Shown piece by piece: positions 24,600-62,950 of a stretch of DNA of 64,000 nucleotides (its first letter is position 1; each line of letters starts with the position of its first letter). This DNA is from Imbricaverruca yamaguchii (taxonomy: Eukaryota; Arthropoda; Thecostraca; Neoverrucidae), in contig JAOTOL010001142.1 of the NCBI GenBank assembly GCA_034440575.1, forward strand, positions 86,001 to 150,000, read 5' to 3'. The notes under the pieces are model-generated. The model worked only from the letters and a program-made list of their open reading frames with translations, did not search any database and was not told where the DNA came from. The position numbers and the translations under genes were made by a program.

Positions 24600-24984
24600 T
24601 TCAGTTTCAAAACAAGGAGGGATGGACATGGTTGAATTTGTGATTTTTTCATTTATTTTTTTTAATAAATTTAATCCGAGTAGTTGCTGGGGTGGCTTGA
24701 GGAACCAGGGTTCTATTGCTAAGCAGAGCTTGTTGCGTGAACCCTGGCCCCACCACCCGATCCAGGAACTCCAGTTCAACGGCAGAATTTAGACCGAAAG
24801 TTTAACGTGCCGCCAATGCACAGACACGGCCGCCCGGTAGCTCGTCCCCGGCCTTATCGGGCCAGCTGCCAACTGACACTCCCGGCCGGGGGCTAAATGC
24901 GCGAAGCGACTCGAACCCTGGGTTGCCAGTACAGGAGAGACCAGAGCAGGCCAGCGCTCTAACCAACTGAGCTACCGGAGCGGC
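24600..24984 (-). mobile_element. tRNA-derived SINE family 1
   Basis: On the minus strand the element opens with a tRNA-like head. GCCGCTCCGG leads into box A (TAGCTCAGTTGGTTAGAGCG) and box B (GGTTCGAGTC) follows about 50 bp later. A GC-rich body of about 250 bp follows, with CCGGGAGTGTCAGTTGGCAG and CAGCCACCCC-like segments, ending in an A/T-rich tail near 24,640-24,670. The head is not a functional tRNA: it runs straight into the body with no acceptor closure. Internal boxes A and B would drive RNA polymerase III transcription. Confidence 0.82.
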
Positions 24985-26289
24985 ATGACTTGACGTTGCA
25001 TTTCGAGAGGAAAACGTTTAACATTCCATTCCAAAATTGTGATTTTGTCTTTCTGAAGTTTGCATTCATTTGCAAACATCTAAAATCTTTTGTTGAAGAT
25101 GTGCCATATTTTATAATCCCATATATACCAGGTAATTATCCATGGAGGATAATTTTCTGGACGACAAACATCATGTACAGGAACGTTTTTCTTCAACCCT
25201 GGTTGGACAGAGTACATGTCAGCAGTCAGCAGGCTAGATTTGTGCTTTGCAATCCTAGGTGTGGAGATGATTTTTTGGGGGCCTAATTGAATATGGAGAG
25301 GATATTTTTGTTCCAGCTTATGGCATTGGAACCTCGGCCTGCATTTTCTAGTAAACCCTGAGCACGTCCCAGAGCAGTTGATTGTGAAGAACCATTATTG
25401 ATCTACAAGTGGCAAAATTGAGGAATATTTCCTCAAGAGGATGATGCTCTGGATGCACAAAAACCAGGATTAGCAAGTGTTTTCAACCCCGGCAGCCAAT
25501 GATCTCGTTGTGCCGCATATTCTTCTATGTTCAACTGAGTGTGCTAATGCCAGGGTGCAAGATTTTGCTTGCCGGTGCAGCATATTGATGTTATGGCCAG
25601 CCAAACATCTTAATTCAAATTAGCATTATCGCATTGATCTCAGTTAACCCCACTATCACCTATTATATTCCATGCATTATGATGCAAATTGTGCGTGTGG
25701 GTAAATAGAAACAGTTGTCCCAATGTTCAAGTGTATGTATAATGTCTTTCCCTTCTTTTCCATCTTAGCGTAGGATAAATTGAAATGTGGATTGTGTTCG
25801 ACATGGCGGGAGTTGAAGCCCCTGGACTCCAAATAAATACCTGTTGTGATTTCACCTCTTAAACTTGATCTATGCTGAACCGAATCAGACTCGCTGTCTG
25901 ATTCGGTGTACTATTTTGCAACACACATGAAAGATACGTTTTTTGGCGAGCGCGCATCTGGTTACAGCACATACAACATATGGACCATGGCCTGAGCTAA
26001 GCTGTTCTGGAATAATTACATGATTCTGGAGGACATAGCTTATCCGAAGGTTTCGGTTAACAAATTCCTTGTTCATGAGGCATTCACTTAAAAACTGAAA
26101 TGACTACCTCAGGTCACCAGTAATTAATTTGTTTTCAGGTGGTTCGTCATAACAAACCCTAGTTGAACGCGTTGTGAATGCAAAAATGGATAACTTCGAA
26201 ACCAGGCGGCTGAGTACGTTGGATGCTCTTTATTTACTTCAACGTCGGTCGTAGGAAGGCACATCAATGTGTCTATGACAGACCACATG
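24985..26289. other. Intergenic, no gene seen
   Basis: A perfect 11-bp hairpin lies at 25,880-25,906 and is listed separately. Frames under 100 codons have no recognised motif. Confidence 0.4.
25880..25906. other. Perfect 11-bp hairpin
   Basis: CCGAATCAGAC pairs with GTCTGATTCGG across a 5-nt loop (tcgct). It has no U-run after it, so I do not call it a terminator. Confidence 0.75.
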
Positions 26290-26454
26290 CCGGTTGGTTA
26301 TTGGTTTTACGACACATTGACCGTTGAATCATGTAGCGTCGCCAATCTCACGCCGATTGGTCGCGGGCGAAGAATAGCTACAGGTGAGACTCGAACCCAC
26401 AACCTTTCAATTGTGAGACGAGCAACTTACCCCTAGGCTACTCGTCCCCGGCAG
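26290..26454 (-). mobile_element. tRNA-derived SINE family 2, fullest copy
   Basis: Minus-strand head GGGGACGAGTAGCCTAGGGG (box A-like) is followed by box B GGTTCGAGTCTC. The body is CCCGCGACCAATCGGCGTGA, the next segment is GGCGACGCTACATGATTCAA, and the tail is AAAACCAATAACCAACC. Other copies are at 15,690-15,795 and 60,395-60,535. The tail resembles the tiny insertions listed elsewhere in this window. Confidence 0.8.
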
Positions 26455-26639
26455 AGCACATGCCAGCATCGCCATCTCTCTATCGTGGATGGCATCCTCA
26501 GATATAGCGAGAGAGACAGTCTGCCAGCTGCAGTCCTATGGGCGATGTGTCCTCTGGCGTCGACCGTGAGAGGCCATTGGTCCCCTCCTCAAAGTGGAGG
26601 GGGGCACGACGAAAGGGCGCAATGACGAAACTCTTCTGA

Positions 26640-27175
26640 TTCATGAAGAAGAAAGAAAAGAAAACATGATTCTTAAAAGAAAATGTCCGAATGATACCAG
26701 ATCAGCATGCATAGCACATTACCATTACAAACATTTATTGAAAAAGTTAATATTTTCTAATAATGTATTGTCTGATGTGTTTCTTCAAGATCATTTTACT
26801 CCTGGGTACATCGTCAAACCTGTGGAAGTGAGAGCAGATTTTATTTCAGGCTTTTGGTGCAATAAAGGGTAATGAAAACATTCTATAATTGATATCAGAA
26901 AAGGGTATTTGCTGTCTAACTCTGAGGCCACCTTGTTCATAAAGTTGAAACATATTAGAAAGAGGTGCTGGTAATGATTGATTTAGAAAACCTAGCATGA
27001 TGTAAATACATTGCTCATCAACTATGTCCAGAAACTCTAGAACTCTGTTTAATAAACAATTCATTTGTATGGTATAAGTACGGTTTTTTATCAACAATCC
27101 TAATAACACACTTCTGCAACTTAATAATTTTATCAAGCTTAGAGTGATACGTACTTCCCCAGACAACAGCACAGT
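26640..27175 (-). mobile_element. LINE, 5'-truncated second copy of the 6,975-8,880 family
   Basis: Nearly identical to 6,980-7,540. It keeps the thumb and carboxy segments (AVVWGSTYHSKLDKII, LDIVDEQCIYIMLGFLNQSL, PFSDINYRMFSLPFIAPKA) and the 3' end with the GAAGAAGAAAGAAAAG tail complement. It stops abruptly at 27,175, a normal 5' truncation from incomplete target-primed reverse transcription. Small deletions shift the frame near 26,910 and 27,045. Confidence 0.85.
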
Positions 27176-28299
27176 ATCGTGTCAAACTTGTAACAATGAC
27201 TACGAGGTCGACCCTCTGCATGGACCGGACCGGTCGGCCTGTCCGCGGCCTTTTTGCGACCAGTCGGCCGGCCGACCAGAGACGCTGCCCGGTGCGCTTA
27301 TCGGTGGGGTGTGGGTTATCAGCGATATATAACACATACCATATCGGAAGCACTTGGGTGTGCGATGGAGAAGGCAGGCTTCAATAGGGGAAGGGGTGGA
27401 CGGAACGATAATGTGCACATTACGCCACGTTTGCCAGTGCGACCTGTTGACAGGAACGAAGACACAGCCGCACGATTTCACAGTCAGGGCTTCGCTGGCT
27501 CCTCTAGCAAACAGCTGAGGAATTATTTTTGGAAGTTACGAACTCTGGGCTTTCTTCACTCTGGACGTTATGAATACACCTCTGAATCCAGTTTTGGACT
27601 TTGTGATTCTTCGATGTTATGAACGCACCCAACCAGACATTTGGAACTTCTTAAACTATATTTAGCATTTTGGACGGTATGATCCTTGGACGTTATGAAC
27701 TTTGGCACTACACCAACTCTGGATGTTATTATATATACCCTAGTTGACGTGACGTCATGCCCGACGCGTGCGGCCACGTGAATCCACCTCTGACGTGGCT
27801 CGCGCAGCACCCGCCGCACCAGTCGCCGTGCGTGTGCCACATGCGACGGCTGCCACACCACGGCTGATGAAGAACAGCTCAGCGATGCTACCATTAACAG
27901 TTCATTGCATCACGAGCGAGGCGCACCAGCGTGCCGGCCTCCAACCTCCCAACGCGTGCAAAGTTTACAATTTATATTCGTATACTTCCACCATTATAGA
28001 CGTATATAATATATGTGTGCCGTTGGACAATTAGCCGTCGCCGTGACCTCGATAGAATGTTATTATGACTTGTTGTACACGCTCCGCCCTTTGTACAAAA
28101 TCGGGATTCAAAGTCAAATCACATCTGCGCGTCGCGTGCGACACCCGAATGTCCGCATCGTTATTGTCATGAGGGCTGTAACATCCACGTCGAATACCAC
28201 AGCTCACCGGCCACACTGAATACCATGGACCCCTAAAATAGCAACAAAAAGTGCACTCGTCATGCACCGGATAAAAACAACCAACCATGCCAAGGCCAA
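27176..28299. other. Region downstream of vigilin, no gene called
   Basis: 27,190-27,290 is GC-rich and partly palindromic (GACCGGACCGGTCGG). 27,500-27,740 holds about five degenerate copies of TGGACGTTATGAA. 27,750-28,250 is GC-rich in patches but has no recognised domain; it may include distal 3' UTR of vigilin. Confidence 0.35.
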
Positions 28300-28632
28300 A
28301 AACCCTAAATAAACTGGAATCGTTTCAAAATAGGTGGCTGGCGACACGGTCTGGTGCAGGGCGCGATGGCCGCTGCGACAAGGAAGACACTTGTGGCTTT
28401 CTCGCGCGCTCTCCCTCTCGCTCAGTCTCGCTACCTATCATACTCGCTGTTATTCTCTACCTCACTCACTCTCGCTCTCTATCTCACTCACTTGCTCTGT
28501 CCCACTCCCTGTCTCGCTCACTCTCGTCCTCTATCTCACTCGCTCCCGCTCCCCAGCTCGCTCGCTCTCTACCTCGCCGGCACCCGACTCCGGCATCTGC
28601 CTCACTGCGTCACCGGCTCTCCGGCCGGCCGT
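28300..28632 (-). other. Vigilin proximal 3' UTR, GA-rich in the transcript
   Basis: Immediately after the vigilin stop codon the plus strand is a CTCTCACTCGCTC-type tract (about 28,395-28,575), so the transcript would be GA-rich. I saw no AATAAA on the minus strand within about 600 bp of the stop, so the UTR end is not placed. Confidence 0.4.
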
Positions 28633-55550
<26,918 letters not shown>

Positions 55551-56429
55551 CTTTAGGTTAATAGTGTGGTGTTGCTTAATCTTCCTAGGAACACAGATTG
55601 TCTGGAGATTATGACGCTCGAGTTGGAAAAGTCGCTACCAGTGCTCACACAAACACCAAAAACCTTTCCTATGGACGTGCTTGGTACTGGCTTTGAGCAG
55701 CATTGTCATTTGGCCATCATTGCCTTTTCAATTGCAGGCGAACGCCGTGAGGATGTGGCACAGGCTTCACAATCATCCAACCCTTCCTCTCGGTAACTGG
55801 TGTCTTCAAGACATTCTAGATTGCCACCAGTTCAACTGCGGCGGAACAAGTAGTCCCAGGGTTAATGTGGTCAATGAAGCCACCATACACAAGGCAGTAA
55901 CCCAGTGAAGGAAATGTGCATGATGGGCCATGGTGCAAAAGTTTTTACCTGGCAATCTATCGAGGTGATCAAGCTACATGGTCGGTCAAATAATCGTCGT
56001 TATCGAAAGGACGACTGACGTTCATTTTTGTAGTACAATAATGGAGCAAATAATACGCGCATCGCCACCACTCAGGTGCCTGGGGTATGATACCACCGGG
56101 GAAACGGGGAAACTTCGGGAAAATACGGCATCTTCCTGAAGCCTCCCAGTCTCTGTACGAAGCAACATGTGAATCGTGTGGATGAACTCCCGACGCTCCC
56201 GGATGCACTCGGCCGACGATCCTGGCACGGTTCGGCCGGGCGAGTCTCCGCCGATGTCAGTGCCACTCTGGCCCGGGCGCGCTCGATGGGTGGGCCTGTC
56301 TGCCTTCTGACCTGTCGTTTAAGGTGTGTTACCTCTGAAAGGGCTGTGGAGCTATTGGGGGGGCATTGTGCATTACGAAACATTACGAAACAACAAAATG
56401 ACTCGTCTTCGTCAATGCTGGCTCTGGAT
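55551..56429. other. Intergenic between divergent genes, candidate shared 5' region
   Basis: Lies between the vigilin ATG and the divergent Cys-rich gene. No TATA box stands out. 56,180-56,310 is GC-rich. Vigilin 5' UTR sequence must begin here; no splice-supported non-coding exon could be fixed. Confidence 0.4.
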
Positions 56430-57668
56430 CAGTCATCCCCATCGTTGGTTTGGTTGTCACCACCACTCCGGCCACGACTACTCTCGTCACTACCACTCGC
56501 ACCACGACTACTTTGGCCACGACTCCTGTCTTGACGACAACCCTGCTCGACAGCAAGCCAGAGCCGCAGCTGGCTTCTGTACCAGAACCGCAGCTGACGG
56601 CTGCACCAGAGCAGCAGCTGGCATCTGCACTAGAGCAGCAGCTGGCGTCTGTACCAGAGCAGCAGCTGGCGTCTGCACCAGAGCAGCAGCTGCCAGTGGT
56701 AGCGAGCCGGCCGTAGACCAAGCCCAGTTCGAGGGGCATCGTGTTCCCCGACCAGCCTTCCACGACCGTCTCACCAGACGGCAGCGGCTTCGTGCCCGAG
56801 TGCGACGCAGTGCCGCACATGGCGCGCAACGCCGACACCGGCCGCTGCCAGCCGCTGACGGTGCAGACCAGCTGCGCCGATGGCCAGTGGTTCATCCTGG
56901 ACGGCGACACGAGGCAGTCGGCCTGCCGGCCGCGGACCTGCCAGCCGGGCCAGCTGCTGCAAGACTGGCTGTGTCGGTCCAAGCACGCCGTCTGCCCGTG
57001 CGGCATGGAGGTGCTGGTGGACGAGCACGGCCACGCCGATTGCGACCGCGCCGCGCGCCACGTGTGCTGGCTGCTGGCCCGGTCTACTGGCAGTGCCCGT
57101 GCCATGTGGGCCAGCACCTGACGCTGGCGGCCCGTGGCGGCGTGCGCCGCGCCGCCAGTCGGTACGTGCGCGACGGTGTCGTCTTCTGGCCGCGGACGCG
57201 CCGCTGCTACTGCCTGCGTGACGCCGCCGACACGCCGTGCGAGCTCGGCCAGCTGGACGTGGACACCGAGACGCTGCGCCTCAAGTGTGTGCCCACGCAG
57301 CTGAACGCGCTCTTCAACCAGCCCGTGGTGCGCTGCTCGCCCAGCTCAAAGTTAGTTAGTTAGTTATTTGGGTTTTAGGGCGCTTCGACCAGTTTTGATC
57401 ATTCGCGCCCTCCAGCTCCAAGTTCGACCACTACAAGTGCTGCAGGCGCGAGCTCTTCCAGAAGTTCCGCAACAAACTGTGGGCGGAAATCAGCACCAGG
57501 CACAAACGGCGCAGCAAGTATCCGCCCGGCTCTCGCAAGGCGCCCAGTGGTCGCTGCCTCAACGCAGCCACAAGCAACGGCGCCAGTGAGCGCGCGTACT
57601 GGCGTCGATGTAAAGTACAGCCAGGTACGATCACAGGTATTTGCCAGTGGAGACGTGTAAGAAGGTAA
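56430..57668 (+). pseudogene. Cys-rich, Thr/Gln-rich secreted-type protein (DUF4789-like), probably broken
   Basis: Plus-strand reading with three parts. First is a Thr-rich stretch (TTTPATTTLVTTTRTTTT) followed by 24-bp tandem repeats coding PEQQLASA (about 56,560-56,690). Second is a Cys-rich part with FVPECDAVPHMARNADTGRC, SCADGQWFILDGDTRQSAC and CRPRTCQPGQLLQD. After a frame change, VYWQCPCHVGQHL and RRCYCLRDAADTPCELGQL follow. Third is a basic end starting FDHYKCCRRELFQKFRNKLW, with stop TAA at 57,666. GRC..L....C..G.W..LD is typical of arthropod DUF4789, an inference. Lesions: TAG at 56,714, a one-base frame change near 57,050 in GC-rich text, and a 58-bp insertion at 57,354. The TAG might instead lie in an intron. 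High GC supports a once-real gene. Confidence 0.55.
57354..57411 (-). mobile_element. Mini-retroposon inserted in the Cys-rich gene
   Basis: 58-bp insertion beginning AGTTAGTTAGTTATTTGGG and ending CATTCGCGCCCT. It is flanked by 13-bp repeats CCAGCTCAAAGTT (57,341-57,353) and CCAGCTCCAAGTT (57,412-57,424). The insertion plus duplication adds 71 bp, which breaks the frame; removing one repeat and the insert restores it. Confidence 0.75.
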
Positions 57669-59879
57669 CAGCTTTGTCCAGGGCTAAGAACACCCTAATG
57701 GAAAGTCTCTCAACCAGTAACGGGAAAAGAGATGTAGGATTTTTGTACTGGCTGAGCGTGGTCATTCATAAGATACGCTTTAAGGACAGCGAGGCTAATT
57801 GGTAACAATGCACTCTTGTAATGCTTGGTGATATGTTAAAACTGATGGAGTTTGGCAAAGCGCACACTGATCTACTCTACGTGAGTACGCAACCAGCTCG
57901 TAGTCTCGTAGTCAACGTAAAATGGGCTCTAGCTACCGCTTGCAGATACAGCACACACAAACCAATGGTTCAGGAATAAAGAATCGCATGAATAAAGTAA
58001 TTTGATCAGGCACTCAGGCTGATTGTCTCAGTGATACTAATCAGTTTCCTTAAACTTCAGCAGTAGAATCCCAGTCGCTTTCGCATATCACGGTCACCGG
58101 ACACCGATATTTTCTGCCTACATGGTCGACAAACCGCGACAGGCTTGTGCTCGGTGGTGTGGGCAGGCAATGCTTTCAACATCGCAAAAATATCGCGGTA
58201 CTTAAACAAACAACAACCATCTCAACAACCATCTTGGTGGTAAACAATCAACCTTTCTCTACCGAAAACAACTAAGTTCCGATCATGCGATCTGATCCGA
58301 AGCACCTTGCGACCAGCCGGCGACACCCTACACTAAAAGCCAAGAGTCAGGTCACCGACAACGCCATTCGTGCGCAGTCATCAGCATCCTGCATGGCTCG
58401 AAGAGTGGGAAAATGGAGGAGCCTAGCACTCGTCCATGCCAGCATAACAGTGTGCACCGAGTGATAAGGAGAGAACAAACACCTTCCAGCCTGAAGGTCG
58501 GCGTCTGCCCGGCGCCATTATCGTGAGCAGCAGAGGGGACAGGAGGCACGCCAGCTAGGTCGCGTCCGCCAGCCGTCCCGAAGGCGTGGTCTAGTAGCAG
58601 CGGTGAGCCCGCCGGCCCAGTCGGACGAGCGTCAGACGACTGCTGAGTGCTGATCCAGCACCATTCCCGCCCACTTCCCAGCACACACAACACTCAGGAG
58701 ACGCAGATTGGATGTGCGTGAAATGTTCAGCCAGCTGGCGTCAAGAACATCGTCATCACCCGTTGGCATGTATCAGGGCGAGCTCGGCATCTTGTAAGTG
58801 GCATGCTGACATCCGGCCGCTCTCTGCCAGACATCGGGCAAATAACCTAGAATATCAACATATGTTGGGCTGAGCTTGGCAAATCAATAGCGGCCAGTGG
58901 ACGCCAGGCCGTTGTCATACATTTTACTCCTCGGACGACAGCGAGTCGCTATCGTCCAAACAGCAGCCAGTCATCTTCCTGACGTCGGCCCAACGTCGGT
59001 TTGGTGTCAGCTGGATCTCGGCATGAGTGGACATTCCAACCCCCCCGCGCCCCCAGCTGACAGGGGCCGGACATCGGCACGTCGGTATGGTCGCTATCGG
59101 CAGGACTTTGTATGAAGAATATGATGCGTGCTATGCAACCGTCCACATCTAGTAAGCATTGCTATATATAAAGGATGCTATGCCCACCTGGTGAGCGGCG
59201 ATGGTAATGATGAGGCTGTTCCAGACATCGTGTGTGAGGCAGGTTCTGGTGCCATGCCTGGTTAGTGTTAGATAAATAGTTTGTGCTTGTCGTTCGCCGC
59301 AGACCGTGCCATCTTCACTGCAGTGTTCTTGCATGGAGATAGTTCAGTCCTCCCACAGTGTGCCAAAGGCTTGGTGGGGCACTGCTTGTGAATATACCAA
59401 GAGCAATAAGAATGGGTCTCTGTGGGTGTGCCCTCTGCCCCATCCATGGGAGGGTGGTGTCTGCATGGCCAGGATAAGCCCTTTCTTGAAAGCTTGGATA
59501 CATGCCCCCTCCCACCTCCTGAATGGATAGTTTAGTATAAGTCACTCCTTTTGGACAAAAATGCACTTTTTGAGATGAAAAGGAGCTAGAGTCCACCCTG
59601 CCCCCCTCCAATAAATGAATTTTCAGCCAGTCACTCCTGTGAGGAAATATGCCCTCCAAATGATAAATCCTCCATCCTCGCCTGAAATACATAGTCTTCG
59701 ACTTAGTTCTTTGGTTCAGTGGCAAGCATTTAAGATGCTTGTTCATGCCCAAAGCTCTATGGATACTTTGCTTTCAAGAAAGGCCTTCAACTCTTTCAAT
59801 GGTTAGCTATTCAGGCTTCGGGTACTTTGACCATGGTTTATCATTCATGCCCAAGGCTCTATGGGAGACTATCATCTAC
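57669..59879. other. Intergenic, no gene seen
   Basis: Mixed composition. Frames of 113 codons (58,352-58,693, minus) and 145 codons (59,315-59,752, minus) have no known motifs. Two AGTCACTCCT segments near 59,540 and 59,628 hint at an old repeat. Confidence 0.35.
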
Positions 59880-59884
59880 CCATA

Positions 59885-60395
59885 ACAATGTCATACTGCA
59901 AACATAAGACCTTGACTGATCCTTTGCTTTGTGCACACCTATCACATCCAATTGTAGTGTGCGCTGTAGCCGAGTTGCGTTTATATTAAGTATAGAATTA
60001 GCTGCCCTGGGAGGTATGTGCTCTGAGCTGAGGGTGAAATGTGAAGTATTTTTCCTTGTTTTTCACATGGCTAGCCTTGTGCTGAGACCAGCAGTGAAAG
60101 AAAGGTGCATTGCTCCTGAGTTTTGAGAGACAAAGCTGTGCTGATTATCACGAGTCTCCATCTTTTAGTGCCATCCATTGTTTATTTCTTTGTCCCTATG
60201 CTTTGGCATTTGGTTTCACCAAAAAAGACAATGTATAATATTACTTATGCATAGTACATGGGTTCCAACTGCATATGCTTTCCTGTCAGGTGCCAGTAAA
60301 TATATTTCATGCATAAAAATAATATGTCCATGAAAATGTACTCATGAAGAAGTATGTTTGCATTCCAACTCCCAACAAGGAAAATAAGCTTCCCA
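59885..60395 (+). repeat. Dispersed repeat, copy 2
   Basis: Direct copy of 20,840-21,340 with many small changes. The SINE family 2 copy at 60,395 begins right at its end. Confidence 0.7.
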
Positions 60396-60535
60396 CTCTG
60401 CTGTTGAGTCGCATAGCATCACCAATAGCTCACACTGATTGGCCACAAAGAGTTATGACAGGTAAGACTTGAACTCACAATCTTCATTGCGAGCTGGGTA
60501 ACTTATCCCTAAACTATAGGATAGTGACAATGTGT
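60395..60535 (-). mobile_element. tRNA-derived SINE family 2, old copy
   Basis: Minus strand: TTTAGGGATAAGTTACCC (box A-like), GAGTTCAAGTCTTACC (box B-like), then TGGCCAATCAGTGTGAGC and GATGCTATGCGACTCAA. Diverged from the copy at 26,290-26,454. Confidence 0.65.
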
Positions 60536-61709
60536 AATGACCAATACCAGGAACTGTTCCCATCCTCCAATCAGTAATGACTACATGGTTTTCCCCAAAA
60601 GTCACCTCTTGTCAAGGATTATCAAAAAGCTCACAAAAACCTAAAAATGAGGCTTCTTCATGATATAAAACATTTATGGATACATACATACATATGTATA
60701 TATATTCAATGGGTTAGTCTTCAGGAAATTGCAGTAAGATGGGAAGATGAATTCTCCAATCTAAATACCTGCAAAACATGGGAAAAGTTCAGATCTTACT
60801 TGAAGGAAATTCAGATTAGACATGTCCCCCAAAGGCAAAGGTGCAAACAAAGGGTATGAAAGCCAACATGACTTACACCAGACTTGATAAAAGCAATTAA
60901 GGTTAAGAAAACTGCATTTAGTGTTTGAGGAAGCTTCACATATTGAAAATTTATGGTTGTACCAAAAAGCTAGACACTGAAGCAAAAAGCCACAGTGACA
61001 AAGGAAGGAAAAGAATTGGATTTGGCTAGGAACTGTAATGAGGACAGCGAGAAGTTTTTAGTTTCTACAAGCTGGGTATGGTTTCTAGAACAATTGGTCC
61101 ACTGGAAGTAAATGGGACTATATTGGTTTGAGGATGGTAGGATGTTTGAAGAGCTGAATAAGCAGTTTAAATCAATGTTTACCTTGGAAGATATAACTAA
61201 TCTGCCAACCATACACCACAGTTCAGTGACATGTGGCTGGATAAATGATGTTGATTCCATTGATAGTGATGTTCTTTTCAATCATATAAAAAAAGCCAAA
61301 CAAGGCAGCAGGACCTGATGAAATGTATGCTAGGGTATTAAGGGGAGCTGAAAATGAACTGGCATTTCAACTTGGTATAATACTTGGTAGATCAGTTTCA
61401 CAAAATGAAATTCCAACAGATTGGAAAAGGACAAATGTAGTTCCTATTTTCAAGCAAAGGAGAAAGAGGGAAAGTTGAAAACTATAGGCCAGTAAGTCTC
61501 ACATTCATAACCTGCATGGTACTCAAATCAATTATCAAGAATAGAATAGTTATCTGGAATGAATCATGGTGGCAAGCTGGTCAAACTCACCTACACACAC
61601 ACTTGAATGAAACAAATTGATTCAAAACACTCAACATGGGTTTAGAAAAGGGTGATCATGTCTCCCAAATCTGACATTTTGAACTTCACTACAGAACAAT
61701 TTGATCAAG

Positions 61710-61760
61710 TTAGTTATTAGGGCTTTAGGGCACATGAACTACATTGGTCATGTAGCACCC
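61710..61760 (-). mobile_element. Mini-retroposon inserted in the CR1-like LINE
   Basis: 51-bp insertion (TTAGTTATTAGGGCTTTAGG start, TGGTCATGTAGCACCC end) flanked by a perfect 16-bp duplication GAACAATTTGATCAAG at 61,694-61,709 and 61,761-61,776. Removal restores the LINE reading EQFDQGNQVDVAYLEFS. Confidence 0.85.
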
Positions 61761-61844
61761 GAACAATTTGATCAAGGAAATCAGGTTGATGTGGCATATC
61801 TTGAATTTAGTAACACTTTTAACAAGGTACCCCATAAATGGTAA

Positions 61845-62234
61845 ATGATGCAGCTTCAGGTCCATGGTATTGCAGGTAGCATCCTAAAATGGATAGAGCT
61901 GTGGCCTTCGGATAGGCAGCAAAGAGTGATGCTAGATGGTAGAAAGTTATCATGGCAAAACATTCTTAGTGGAGTCCCCCAGGGATCAGTACTGGGGCCA
62001 CTACTGTTCATTAGATTTGTAAATAACATTGAAAGTGGCCTAAGCAGTAAGGTTTTTAAATTTGCAGATGATCTGAAGGTATTTAGGCCAATAAATGGTC
62101 ACAATGAGGATATCTTGCTGCAGAAATACTTTGACAAACTTCTGAAGTGGTCCAAAGAATGGCAAATCAAATACAATTTTGATAAGTGCAAATTTATGCA
62201 TGTAGGTAGGCAGCATATGAGGCTCCATACTTGA
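61845..62234 (+). pseudogene. CR1-like reverse transcriptase, longest open piece
   Basis: 129 codons covering the region around GVPQGSVLGPLL and the FADD catalytic box, ending WSKEWQIKYNFDKCKFMHVG. Typical of the RT palm. Stops and frameshifts on both sides; inactive. Confidence 0.82.
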
Positions 62235-62950
62235 AGGATGGCCAATTAGTATCAGTGACTCAACAGGATTTAGTTGTTATTCTAAACATAAAAGTGGGCA
62301 TCAGAACAGATTAAGGAACCCAGGAAGAAGGCACTGAAAATGCTTGGGGCAATAAATAGGAACATATCATACAGAACTGAGGAAGTCATCATGATGCTTT
62401 ACTGTGCATGTCAGGCCACATTTGGAATACTGCATCCAAGCTTGGTCTCCTAACTATGAAAAAGATTGTTGGCTTTTAGAGAGTGCAAGAGGGCTACAAC
62501 AATGGTTCATGGTATAAGCAACCTGGCATATGAGGAAAGATGGAAGAAATTGAATGTTTTCACTTAGATGTAGAAGGCTGAAAGATCTCATTGAGGTCTT
62601 TAAATTTGTCCATGGTCTGGAGATTGGATATCTCAGAGAAATGTTTTCATTTAACAGAAATGTGCAATTAGAAGTAATCAATTCAAAAACAAAGTTAACC
62701 ACAGCAAGACAAGGTCTTTCTTCAACAACATGGCAATAGAACACTGGAACCACCTGCTAGAAACCATCATCAATAGCAGGATTGAACATCTTAAAAACAG
62801 CATAGACAATCATAAGAATAGATGGTTTGCTTTTCAGTATTCCAGGGGGGGCTGATCCACAAATTTGTTGGGCAACTGGTTGAGCATCCAGAGTGGAACC
62901 ATGAAGTGCCCTTGTGGCTCATAGTTGCACTGATCTTTTATGTATTTTTC

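Larger units (their letters stand above)
60640..62950 (+). mobile_element. CR1-like LINE, decayed
   Basis: Plus strand. In shifting frames one can read SRTIGPLEVNG (61,080), ENYRPVSLTF (61,480), the RT active region LSGVPQGSVLGPLLFIRFVN (61,970), KFADDLKVFRPINGH (62,060), LEYCIQAWSPNYEKDC (62,420), and RRLKDLIEVFKFVHGLE with NSKTKLTTARQG (62,570-62,720). The carboxy text is typical of CR1-type elements. Many frameshifts and stops make it dead. A solo 3' end of the same family is at 18,401-18,595. A 51-bp insertion interrupts it at 61,710. Confidence 0.85.

Noticed and set aside
24880..24984. A functional tRNA gene
   Set aside because: Boxes A and B are present, but the head runs into a SINE body and lacks a closed acceptor stem.
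25880..25906. Rho-independent terminator
   Set aside because: No U-run follows and the setting is eukaryotic.
26395..26454. A functional tRNA gene
   Set aside because: The same body and tail occur in other copies (15,690 and 60,395), so this is a SINE head.
59315..59752. 145-codon minus frame as a gene
   Set aside because: No motif, no similar copy and internal repeat-like text; support is insufficient.
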